DNA from: Galeopsis tetrahit
Lineage: Eukaryota; Streptophyta; Magnoliopsida; Lamiales; Lamiaceae
Assembly: GCA_963675135.1 (NCBI GenBank)
Contig: OY776129.1
Span: 69,595,348-69,659,347 of the forward strand
Direction of reading: 5' to 3'
DNA: 64,000 bases
The notes below the pieces were generated by a model that saw only the letters and a program-made list of their open reading frames with translations, did no database searches and was not told where the DNA came from. Positions 23,536-33,984 of this stretch are shown piece by piece. Positions within the stretch are counted from its first letter, which is position 1; each line of letters opens with the position of its first letter. The translations under genes and the position numbers were made by a program.

Positions 23536-23608
23536 GCCCGTCTAGCTCAGTTGGTAGAGCGCAAGGCTCTTAACCTTGTGGTCGAGGGTTCGAGCCCCTC
23601 GGTGGGCG
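23536..23608 (+). tRNA. tRNA-Lys (anticodon CUU)
   Basis: A 73-nt cloverleaf without an intron. The acceptor stem GCCCGTC pairs with GGTGGGC (two G-U pairs), with discriminator G. The D arm/A box is TAGCTCAGTTGGTAGAGC. The anticodon stem CAAGG/CCTTG carries the loop CTCTTAA, which gives anticodon CTT for AAG codons. The T arm/B box is GGTTCGAGCCC within the pairing GAGGG..CCCTC. No CCA is encoded, as expected for a nuclear gene. The sequence is that of a typical plant nuclear tRNA-Lys. Confidence 0.97.
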
Positions 23609-23609
23609 A

Positions 23610-23615
23610 TTTTTT
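23610..23615 (+). terminator. Pol III terminator of tRNA-Lys
   Basis: A T6 run begins two bases after the discriminator base. Confidence 0.85.
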
Positions 23616-23843
23616 ATTTGAAAAAAAAAGGTCAAATCAGCCCATCTCAATGATCTCATAAGTATAATTTATTTTTATTTTTATTTTTTAAAACACATTT
23701 TATTTTTAATAATAACAAACGAACCCATTAACTCTTTTTTTTTTTTTTTTTTTTTAACTCTTAAAAATCACACCGACTCCAACACTTCTTTCTCAACATT
23801 ATTAGAATAAAAATAGTTCGCATGAAAAATAAAAGACAAAACT

Positions 23844-24685
23844 TAGAGCTGTCAAAACGGGCTATTGGGGCGGGGCGGTCCATAATCCACCTCAACCCGT
23901 CATTTTACGGATTTTGACGGGCCGTTTCACAGCGGGAACGGGTTGAAAAATACCCAACCCAACCCAACCCATGACGGGTTGCGGGCTAGCCCACATACTT
24001 TTTCATAATATTTTTTTTTTACTTTTTCACATTTATTATTTTAATAAATTTTAAACAATATATATAAATAATTACTAAAAAAAAATACAAATAATTTTGG
24101 AAAATCATTAATTAAAAATTAACCAGTGAATAATTTTAATCTCTTATAATAAAAAATTAAATCTCAAATAATTTTTTTTTGTTTAATTGACAAATCAATC
24201 CAACTAATATTGTTTAAATCTTTATTTCCAAAAGGACATAATCAATATGGAGTACTATTTTGTATTCAACGAAAGTTTAATGGACAAATCAATCCAACTA
24301 TCAATAACAAAAATATATAATATTCAACGAAAGTTTAATGGGTAAATCAACTCAACTATCAGTAATACATGGACGACATCGGTATATTCTCATTCTCAAA
24401 TATCAATTTTGTTTATAATATTTTGTATCTTGATTTAAAGTTATATCTTTTACTCACAGTCACAGTTCAACTTAATAAAAACGTGTTACTACTTCATTTA
24501 ACTTTAAAAAATAAAATTAAAAAAAATTAAAAGCCCGCGGGCCAACCCACCAAAATTCACAATTCATACGGTCTAGCCCATACGGATTTACATTTTAAAC
24601 GGGCTTGTATTATTCAACCCAACCCACATTTTTAATAGGTTGGGACGGGCCGACCCAACGGGTTTAGCCCATTTTGACAGTTCTA
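23844..24685. mobile_element. hAT-like TIR element
   Basis: The left end TAGAGCTGTCAAAACGGGCT and the reverse complement of the right end, TAGAACTGTCAAAATGGGCT, are inverted repeats. Adjacent subterminal blocks rich in ACCCAACCC and GGGTTG are also inverted. Termini starting TAG fit hAT elements, but no clean 8-bp duplication is visible (ACAAAACT to the left, AGTCAAAA to the right). No transposase ORF. Confidence 0.6.
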
Positions 24686-24739
24686 AGTCAAAACTCCTAT
24701 GCAATATAGCTAATTTAAGTAAATTTGAGTTCAAAATTT

Positions 24740-24885
24740 ACGGGTTAAACGTGGATCAATGTAAGTTAATGCGGGTTAAATTTAACTAAAATATACTCCC
24801 TCCGTCTCGGTGACGGGTTAAACGCGGATCAATGTGAGTTAATGCGGGTTAAACTTAACTAAAATATACTCCCTCCGTTTCGGTG
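24740..24885. repeat. 73-bp tandem duplication
   Basis: Two copies (24740-24812 and 24813-24885) of a unit starting ACGGGTTAAACG and ending in the Stowaway-type terminus ACTCCCTCCGTxTCGGTG. They differ at only a few positions. Confidence 0.8.
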
Positions 24886-25731
24886 AAAGCTCTCCATGAG
24901 CTTCAAGTATTGTTTTACTATATGACAAAAAAATATGTTATTACATCAATATGACTATAATATTGTCACTACAAGGTCAAAAGTGTATTACTACAAGTTC
25001 AAAAATATTCTGAACACTTAATTTTCTGGGCGAATTTGTCATAATTTTTTGGATATGTAGTAGTACATTTTTGGTTTTCTAGTAATAATATTTTGACCTT
25101 ATAATAACAATATATTGATCATTTAGTAACCCACCTGCTTGCGACCCGCGAATTTTTTGGACGATTCGAATCCAAACTTTTGACCCACAATTTTTTTTTT
25201 TTACTCTACACATAAGTGTTGCTCAAAATAAAATCAAACATGTAGAACGAAAATTAATATGATGCGGGAGAGAATAAGGTGAGTTTAGATGTTAAATTTA
25301 AATTATATTATGTTATATATATATATATATTTAAGTCATATATTTATGAGTCTTTTATTTGTTGTCATACATGGCTTTCTCTTCTTTTCATTTTAAAATT
25401 ATGAATTTATATGCATCTTACAATTTTTTTAAAATGCTACAGAGTAACGTTTAATCTTTTATTTAGTTTTAATTCGCTTTCATATACTTGACTCAATTCC
25501 TTCTCCATTTTTCTAATTTTCTATTAAATAAATTCAACCTCTCTATTAAATAAAACTATACCGTCTATTGCAAATTGTTATTGTTACCTCCATTGTACAC
25601 TCTAGCCACCATATTTATAAAAATTATAACACCCTCAATTTTTCACTCATGCTCGCGGTCATCCCCTAAATTTTTTAGCAGGTAGTCGTCTTTTACACTC
25701 ATAGGTAATCATTTCAATTTCTTAAAATATA
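24886..25731. other. Intergenic AT-rich DNA, no gene seen
   Basis: AT-rich sequence with a (TA)n stretch near 25315-25330. No ORF or element recognised. Confidence 0.4.
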
Positions 25732-25948
25732 CTCCCTCCATCCATGAAAAGTAGTCTCATTAGAGTGGGGCACATGTTTTAAGAAAAATGTAGATAAAGT
25801 GGGGTCCATTGTGAATAAAATGATTGTTTGTAAATAAAGTTGATGACAATTTGAGTAATTAAGTGGTGGTTGATGGGTGATAGTTTCAAAAAAGGGTATG
25901 AGACTACATTTTGTGGACAAATTGGACTACTTTTCGTGGACGGAGGTG
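25732..25948. mobile_element. Stowaway-like MITE, family B
   Basis: It starts CTCCCTCCATCCATGAAAAG and ends in the inverted CTTTTCGTGGACGGAGGTG, with TA on each side. Same subfamily as 19297-19540. Confidence 0.8.
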
Positions 25949-27109
25949 TAACTTATAATGAATTATAATGAATGACGATTGTTTCAACTTTCAAATGAAA
26001 AGTTTTGTTTCAATATTCATCTCTTTTTTTGGAAATTTTTGTTTCATTTGCACTAGTCTCTACGCACACAATCCACGCGTTGTTACTTGAATTCCATCTT
26101 TCATTGTTTGCGCACCATGATCTCACCCTTATATTTTTTATGTTTTACTCTCATTTTATCTTTTTTTGCAATTTCATCTCAGACGAAGAGAGAGGTGACA
26201 TAAAGTATCACAAATACTTTATCGATTATTTATCTTAAATAATAAAGTTGATTCTTTGATAAGCTTCCAACTTTGGTGATGTAATTATCAATTTAATTTT
26301 ACTGAGAACTAACATGAAATTTTGGAATGACTTTGAGCAATTAGGTATTCGTGGGGGATCGGACTTTTGTTTTCGGTGGCTTCAGAACTTTGTTTGAATT
26401 TTATTAGGTTGGTTCATTGCTTTCCAAACAATTATTTGGAATTTTTTACTCATATAATTTTAAGTTATTATATGTTGTTGGTTCAGGTTTGAACTTATTT
26501 CCACATTTATTTTATAACTTCGTTACCCTTTTTTTTTTTTTTCCCAAATATTTATAATGTAGTGTGCTGTGTGCCTATCAAATAATTAGAAAACTTAGAT
26601 TCCTGGTTTGAAACTTGATTCATAGATGTAAGATGAATAATTTGATCATAGTTGGATTTGTATAAGGTGCTGGACATTGTCTTATTCTGAAATCTCTTTT
26701 TGTAATGTAATTGGTATGTTTGTTTTGAGATACAATTTCTATGACTCAATTTATCATGTAATTTTTCTAAATTTCAATTTATTGATGTAGTTGAAAAATT
26801 TGCGTTGCAACAACTTTATAAAACTTTAAGAAAGGTTGAAGGAAACTTTACCTAAAAAATTATTTAAAAGTATATGGTTTAAATTAATAATTAACTTTAA
26901 TTATATCATTTCAATAATCCATGATATGATGAATGGGTAATTAACATGTTCAATTTGAAAATCATAAAAATTTAATGTTTGAATTTTCTTTGTTCGATGT
27001 CACATAGTTAATCTTTTTACTACACTCTTAAATTTTTTTTTTTTACATGTATACATTTTTTTAAACCCCGCATAGTACACGGGTACTGCACTCGTATACA
27101 TAGACATAT
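25949..27109. other. Intergenic DNA, no gene seen
   Basis: A short plus-strand frame at 26005-26238 has no recognisable domain and looks spurious. Nothing else is supported. Confidence 0.4.
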
Positions 27110-27531
27110 GTAGTTAAGAACATGGGGTACAACTGTACCTCTAAAATTGTTTTTTTTTTTTTAAATCTTATACAAAAAAAAAAGTTAATAAAATTTTTTC
27201 AACAAACAAAAATGTATCCCCAAATCAAATTATGCATAATGGTTCAATGGATATAAATTAGTAGTATTTGATAAAGTTGCAATACAATCCACGAGATAAA
27301 AGACTCAATTGATCAATTTTGAATAAGGCTTGCAAACAATTTTTTTCAGTAATCTTCACCTTCTCCTTTTTTATGCAACTATAGGCCGTCTGTTTCTTTT
27401 ACTCACAAACTCAATATATAAATATTATTTGGGTTGGGCTGCTGTGTACTAAGTACACGGTGTATTTGAGTCCAACTATATAAAAAATATCTCATATATA
27501 TAGGATACATAGCACAATATTTAACAAAAGT

Positions 27532-27670
27532 CATTGTAGCTTAGCGGTTGTTCTTGGAATGCTTTACCACAATGTCCCAGATTCGAACCCACCTTCAACA
27601 AGTTTCAAACTTCTATATCATTAATACCACCTTCAACAAGTTTCAAACTTCTATATCATTAATAGTAATA
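27532..27670 (+). repeat. tRNA-derived SINE-like unit
   Basis: The sequence TGTAGCTTAGCGGTTGTTC resembles a Pol III A box, and CAGATTCGAACCC about 35 bp downstream is a good B box. Together they make a tRNA-like head. It is followed by a 38-bp tandem duplication (ACCTTCAACAAGTTTCAAAC...). It does not fold into a full tRNA, so a SINE head or decayed tRNA is the best reading. Confidence 0.5.
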
Positions 27671-28059
27671 AAAGTGAAAGTAATAAATAATAAATTTTAT
27701 AATTTAAAAAAAAAATTAGCACCAATTTTTTTATACATTATAAAAAAAGTGCAAGTACTAATAATATCATTAATTACACTTACTAATAATATCATTAAAT
27801 ACAATTAATAATAAATTTTTATTTTAAATTAGCACCATTTTTTTTATCCATTATAAAAAAAGTGCAAGTACTAATAATATCATTAATTGCACTTACTAAT
27901 AATATCAAGTACTAATAATATCATTAATTGCACTTATTAATAGTAATAAAAGTGCAAGTAAAAAAAATAATAAAACGTGTCAAGTTAATAATAATTTTTT
28001 AAAAAAAATTTAGCACCAATTTTTCTAGATTATGAAAGTTCAAGTACAAATAACCAAAA

Positions 28060-28760
28060 GGTGTATCATTAGCATACACTTTTCAGTTATAATATCATAC
28101 ACTTTTCAATTATAATAACATACACTTTTCATTAATATATAACTTACACTTTTCATTAATAGAACATACTCCCTCCGTCCCAAGATTACTTGCACGGTTT
28201 GACCGGCACGTTGTTTAAGAAAAATGGATTTAGTGGTTGATGATGTAAGATAAAGGAGGGGTATTTTAGGTAATTTGATGATGTGTAAAGTGGATTTGAT
28301 GATGTGTAAAGTGAAATGTATGGAAAAAATGAGTGGCAAATTTGAAAATAAAATGATGTTGTGAGGTTATTAATTTTGTGGAGTATTTCCATATTAAGAG
28401 TGTGTAAGTAATTTTGGGACGTCCCAAAAAGGAAAGTGTGCAAGTAATCACGGGACGGAGGGAATACATTTTTTAGTTATAATAACATACACTTTTTATT
28501 AATAGATCATACACTTTGCAGTTATAATAACATACATTTTTCATTAATAGATCATACACTTTGCAGTTATAATAACATACAATTTTCATTAATATATAAC
28601 TTACACTTTTCATTAATAGATCATAAACTTTTTATTAGTTATAATAAAATACATTTTTCATTAAAAACAATGTTGCACTTTTCAATATAGTAACATACAC
28701 TTTTCATTAAAAAAAACAAAGATACACTTTTTAGTTATAATAACATACACTTTTTCAAAA
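28060..28760. repeat. Minisatellite with CATACACTTTTCATTAATA unit
   Basis: Many imperfect repeats of TTATAATAACATACACTTTT, CATTAATAGATCATACACTT and close variants. The array is interrupted by the MITE at 28169-28464, and repeats continue on both sides. Confidence 0.8.
28169..28464. mobile_element. Stowaway-like MITE, family A
   Basis: It starts CTCCCTCCGTCCCAAGATTAC and ends AATCACGGGACGGAGGGAA, with TA on both sides. It is a reverse-oriented relative of 22868-23163. Confidence 0.85.
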
Positions 28761-28898
28761 AAAAAATCGAAAAAAAAAATTGAAAAAAAATTGAAAAAAA
28801 AAAGTCAAAGTTTGACCGTTGATCGGTCAACGGTCAACTTTTGACTAGTCAAAGTCTACTCAAGTACATGACATACAAGACTTTGACATATTATTTTA

Positions 28899-29077
28899 CT
28901 TCTTCCGTTCCTCAAAGTATGCTCAAACATTTGAACACAAAATTTTAAGAAAAAGTAGATAAAGTAAGAATGTTGTGGAGAAAAAAATAAAGTGAGTGTT
29001 TCCATAACAAAATATGCATACTTTTGGTGAACAGATAAATAAAAAAAACGAACATATTTTTTTATGGACGGAGGGAA
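28899..29077. mobile_element. Stowaway-like MITE, family C
   Basis: It starts CTTCTTCCGTTCCTCAAAG and ends TTATGGACGGAGGGAA, with TA on each side. The internal inverted pair AAGTATGC/GCATACTT is near the ends. Confidence 0.7.
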
Positions 29078-29698
29078 TACTTAATATTTTTCGTACCCCA
29101 AATTCAAAATCCTAAATACGCAGTGCTCGTGTGTGTATTATATATATATATTTGGATAAAGGTTGATGATTAATGGCCGGTTTAACTTGAAGCCATTCAA
29201 GTAGTCAAAAAGAGATTCCCCCATCCACATGAGACGGACGAAGTTAATTTAAACCCCACAATTAAATCATTTTTATGTCAACAAAGTATCCACTATTTCT
29301 TCCTTTTCGTTACATTCCCACTTTTCCTATTGTTCGATACTCACACGCAATCACAAAGAAAAAAACTTTAATTTTTTATTTTTTTTTGTGTGTAAAATGA
29401 ATTTTTTTTTTTAAATAATACTCACACATAATACTTTATCTTCTCTCAAACTTTCATTTACACATTGGTTTTTTTAAACTTGATTAATTTTAAACTTCAC
29501 ATTTTGATTCTTTAATGAAAACAAAAATGGGTAGAAGTAGTATTCAATTTGAAAATTGTACGCAAGTGAAATTGAAATATGAGTTACAAAATTCCACACA
29601 AATAATTGATGTATGGTGGTCCATACCATATTCGAGAAAATTATGTTGATGAACACCACGGGGAGGGAGCATGCAAAATTTAATAGACCTGATATTGC

Positions 29699-29749
29699 CA
29701 CGTGTACGGAGGATATCCACCCGCTCCCTTCCACCCTTGGTTATAAATT
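29699..29749 (+). promoter_or_regulatory. MT2 promoter: G-box and TATA box
   Basis: A palindromic CACGTG G-box lies at 29699-29704, and TATAAATT at 29742-29749, about 90 bp before the ATG. A second TATAAATT lies at 29792-29799. G-boxes bind bZIP and bHLH factors, and stress- or ABA-responsive control is a reasonable inference. Confidence 0.6.
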
Positions 29750-29839
29750 GGAGAGACATGGTATCTCTATTTTACAACAAGTGTTTTTGCTTATAAATTA
29801 CTCCATATTAATTTCTTCTCTCTTCAAAATCAAATCATC

Positions 29840-30227
29840 ATGTCTTGCTGTGGAGGAAACTGTAGCTGTGGCTCTAGCTGCAAGTGCGGCGGAGGGTAAT
29901 TTCCTTTTCCAAATGATTTTCCGAAATTATTATTGATGATTTTTTCAATTAATCTGAACCGTTGATCTGCGCAGGTGCAAGATGTACCCAGATTTGAGCT
30001 ACTCTGAAACCACCGCCGCCGCCTCTGAGACTGTCGTTTTCGGCGTTGCTCCTCAGAAGACGTACGCATCCATTTTGTTTCTGCGCTCTTAAATAAAAGC
30101 ATATAAATTGAATTTGTTATTTAATTAATTAATGTGCAGATATTTTGAGGAATTGGAGATGAGCAGTGGAGAAAACGGATGCAAGTGCGGAGGCAACTGC
30201 ACCTGCAATCCATGCAATTGCAAGTGA
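29840..30227 (+). CDS. MT2: Type-2 metallothionein
   Basis: Three exons (29840-29895, 29975-30061, 30140-30227) join in frame to a 76-residue protein starting MSCCGGNCSCGSSCKCGGG and ending CKCGGNCTCNPCNCK. The two cysteine-rich ends (7 and 6 Cys) and the Cys-free spacer with YPDLSYSE and GVAPQKTYFE are diagnostic of plant MT2. It binds Cu/Zn in the cytosol and scavenges ROS. The usual MT2 N-terminal domain has 8 Cys. Here the last CGGC step is shortened to GGGC just before KMYPDL, at the exon 1/2 junction, so one Cys is missing. The C-terminal domain is complete. Confidence 0.96.
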
Positions 30228-30872
30228 GCAGAGATGATACATACTACTAATCTGCTACTCGGCTGTGTTTAAGTATTTACTCTATTATGGTAATAGGGGA
30301 TATATCATCATTATTATCTTTTGATGATGATGATTCCTTTTCGAATAAAAAAGTAGTAGCAATGTATTGTATTGTATTGTATGTGTTGAAAAGATGAGCT
30401 GAATTTACATCTCTGCTTCTTATCAGCCCAGCTCACTATGTTATGTATAAAAAACCTTGTTTCTCTAGACTCTTTTACCATTAAACTAGTTTACTTTATA
30501 ATACTCCATGATTAAGCGTCCAGTGACTCAACTCATGAGCAACAACGTCTTTATTTTTGCACTGGATACAAGTTAAAAGTGTATCAAACGAAAGCTGATT
30601 AACTTAAATAAAAGGGAATGAATTCCATCAGATTATTAACACAAAATAGAGCTGTAAATGTAAACTGTTGTATTATGTCGTGAACAATTTTTTAAGGGTG
30701 CGGCTGGCTACTCACCGTTGAACTTTTGCTCAATACACCTATTCGTATCACAAAACTTTAAAGTTGTGGAATTGAGCAAATATGTGGCTGTCAATAACAG
30801 GCATGATTGCATTCATACGACTGATATGTGATTTCCAAAACCTGAAAATGCAGAAGTTTGATTGGTATCTTC
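30228..30872. other. MT2 3'UTR and convergent intergenic region
   Basis: Probable MT2 3'UTR with an AATAAA-like signal (GAATAAAAAAG near 30345). Then the 3'UTR of the leftward polyamine oxidase gene. No other gene. Confidence 0.5.
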
Positions 30873-32288
30873 TTATTCCTTAACACTAATGTTATAGTGT
30901 TTAAGAAGCCTGTTGGCTTCCCTGAGGCCACTAATGAAAGCTCCGTGAGTAGTCCCATAATGTGTTCTGTGTGTGGCTTCTCCTGCAAACAGAATCTTCA
31001 GTTGAAACAATGGCATGGATAATGTATCCATATCGTCTCCGCTCGATCCAACCGGTACGTGGCTGTATGATCCCAAGAACAGAGGATCACTCCCCCATTG
31101 ACTTCTCACAACCTTCTCAAAATTCAATTGTGACAATGGTAACAGATTCGAGGCTGTTGCTGAGAAGCCGTCCATGATTTCCTCGTCGCTTAGGGACTCG
31201 ATTTCCATTGCCTCTTTCCCTGCAAACCATGATACCACCACTCTTGAGTTGGTGTAAATTGGATAAAACCAAGACGTCTTCCTGATCCAATCAGGGATTT
31301 CCCGGTTTTTGAACTCCGAATTTCGCTGATGAAACACCATTTGCAAGGAAGGGAAGTCGTGAGGAGGACCGCAACTCCAAAACCGAGCCTCGAAATTGCT
31401 ACAGTCTTTGAACTTGGAAGTGGAGGATCGAACATGTCACGCGAGCGGTGCTTGAGCACGCCTAGTGAAACCGTGACTATCACGTGATCAGCTGATAAAG
31501 TCGTTCCATTCGAGAAATGAAGTTTCACTTCTCTACCCTCGTCACCCCCACTCGATTTTCTCCACTGTTCGACCTAACTGTATCGTCCCCACAGGCAGAA
31601 CAGAAGCCAAAGATTCAATCACTTGCGAATAGCCTCTAGCAATCGTAATCTCTTCCCCAGGGAACACCTTGTACTCTCCCTCTATAGCACAATCCAGAGT
31701 CTCTAAATCATCCACTGCCGTGTAACTCCTATGCGTGTTTTCAAGCATTGCAAAAACACCCTCTTCCAGCATTTTCTTTTCCCAATTTCCAACCCCTTCT
31801 TCCTCCTCATTCCCAACATAAGCTTCTTCCAACCCTTTCCTAAGAAAACAAGCAACACTACTCTGATTTTCACCAGAGAAATTGTTTTTGTCAGCTTGTT
31901 CGATTGATTTTATAAGAGTCTTGAAGAGCGTTGAGATGGGACGAACAAAGGATGGATCGAGCACGTGCCCTCCTTCTGCTATGGTGACAGGGTTTCTTGG
32001 AGGCCCATCCATGCACTCCCATGGCTGATGAGAGTCGAGTAAGCTTCTCTCTTGAGCGATTCTGTAAACAGGGCTCCCTTCTATTCCATGGATCCAAGTG
32101 GCCCCCAGCTCAATCCGATCACCGCAAAACTCAGACGAGTTAATCCGCCCACCAATCCTGTTTCCGCCCTCCACGACGTAAAGCTCGAAATCTTGGTTGG
32201 GGATTGTAGATGTGTAAAGCTTGTTAGCGGCGGTGAGCCCTGCCATTCCTGCTCCGACTATAACAATTCTAGGCTTTTTACTTGCCAT
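30873..32288 (-). pseudogene. PAO5: Polyamine oxidase (PAO5-like) with two frameshifts
   Basis: An intronless amine oxidase like Arabidopsis PAO5. It has the N-terminal FAD-binding VIVGAGMAGLTAANKLY, then GGRI and LGATWIHGI. The C-terminal FAD-binding segment is LFAGEATHRTHYGTTHGAF. Three frames are needed to read it: 32288 to about 31545, 31545 to about 31370, and about 31370 to 30873. The first break is a one-base change in a run of five C (31545-31549, G on the sense strand), where four would restore the frame. The second (about 31355-31375) coincides with several missing residues compared with the family, after RLGFGV. Enzymes of this type oxidise spermine or thermospermine with FAD. As it stands it would make a truncated protein of about 248 residues. 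The homopolymer break could be a sequencing error, but the second looks like a real deletion. Confidence 0.8.
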
Positions 32289-32326
32289 CTTCTTCTAGTG
32301 TTTCCCAAGGACTTGATGAATTTGCT

Positions 32327-33110
32327 AAAACAAGAAACATTGAAATAGAGAATCACAACTTTTATCAAATTTACAGTGACTGCTCTTTATATCCGTATTC
32401 GCACAATATGAGTAAGCTAAATCTATGCATGAAGAAAAAAAATGACAATTAGGAAAATGGTTCCAACTAAATAAGTAGATGAAAAAACTGATTATGACTA
32501 ACTAGTAGTAGTATATTATTTTCCAACACACTGATTGAACTATATATATTCTATTATAATACTGTACTTGTTTTTAATATTAATAATCTATTAAAAAGGA
32601 AATTGAAGAAGGACAAATAAGCACTTCAATAGTAAAATAGGCTAAATATATGATAAAAAGGAAGGCAGTTCAATTAGCTCCATCATATTAGTATGTGTGT
32701 ATGCCCAATAAATTGATGAAAAGCTAATTAGGGGAAAACTATGTCTTATTCTACTATCTTGATCCACAAACCAATACCAATTTAATGAAGCAACAAAATT
32801 CAGAAAACGTAGGAGAAAAAACTTCATCCAAAAACTTGAAAGTTAAATTAGAGAAAAAACCCTCCCCTGTCAACAATGGAAAACCAGATAGATTCCCTCA
32901 ACTTGATTACTGTCATCTTTTCCTCCATAACTAATCAAAGTCTCGTTGCTGCATCTGATTACAAAATTTAGGGTTTGATAGTGTAATTCGTTTACATCAA
33001 TCAACAGAGAAAAAGTAAACTGGAAATACCTTAACAGAAGACGCAGCAGGAGAAATCCACGACTTTGACGGTTGTTACAAAAAACTAGTTTTAAACTCAC
33101 GTGAATCTTA
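32327..33110 (-). other. Probable 5'UTR exon and intron of the PAO5-like gene
   Basis: On the minus strand a TATATATAAATGG box (about 33153-33141) precedes a likely untranslated exon ending TTCTGTTAAG before GTATTTCC (about 33030). An acceptor TTGTTTTAG lies at about 32327, shortly upstream of the ATG at 32288. The intron would be about 700 bp. Confidence 0.5.
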
Positions 33111-33984
33111 TTATAATACCGGGTTGGAGTTGTGGCTATCCATTTATATATACAAGATAGAGACAGAGGAGAGTAACTAACTATTCGTTACAACCATTTA
33201 GTTGTTGGCTTATATGCTAACAATACACTTTTTTTATTATTTTTTTGTTATCAATCAACTAAAGAAACCTAAATTTTAATTGATGGCCAACTAACATTCC
33301 AACTAAAAATGTAATTTTATGACTACTGTAATTTAATGATCAAAATTGAAATTAAGTTTGAATGACATTAACTCCACGAGTGGACGTGGGTTTTTAGATT
33401 TAGATTCTGATATCACGAAAGAATTTAATTTCATTAAAAAGTTTAAACTTTTAGAAAGATGAGAAATTAATTCTTATTAAACTCAATTCCGAGCAAACAC
33501 ATACAAATTTGATTACTGTGAACAAGATGAAAACTAATTGTTTGTTGCTCCATTTATTCACACTTTATGTATAGGATAAGATACATAAAGTGTGAATAAA
33601 TGAATAATATATATATATATATATATATTATTTATAATTATTAATGAATTTTAATCGTTTAACATGGAATGGTTTTTTATAATGATTAATTATAGATTTT
33701 TGATCGTTTAAGAAAATACTTCTTTACACTTTTTTAGTGGGTGTGTGTACATATGAAAATCAAACATCCCTAACAAGCTCAGCTCAGCTCAGCTCCATTA
33801 ATAAAAATACTCCTATATTTCACCTTGATTTACAATGCCACACAAAATAATCATTCGTCTTCTACATAGTTTCGCAAGGTTAGAAATGTAATTAACAAAT
33901 TCATCTTAAAAAATTCAATTACAACACACAAACACTGTAGTACATGAGATTTAAACCTACTATGTTATTTAATGAAATGAACAA

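Larger units (their letters stand above)
27110..29130. repeat. GTACCCC-type dispersed repeat split by later insertions
   Basis: 27110-27230 matches the left half of the repeat at 10095-10262 (GGGGTACAACTGTA, GTATCCCCAAAT). 29087-29130 matches its right half (CTTAATATTTTTCGTACCCC). About 1.85 kb of other repeats (SINE-like unit, minisatellite and two MITEs) lies between the halves. Confidence 0.5.

Noticed and set aside
27541..27610. A second functional tRNA gene
   Set aside because: A- and B-box-like motifs are present, but no acceptor stem or anticodon stem pairs properly.
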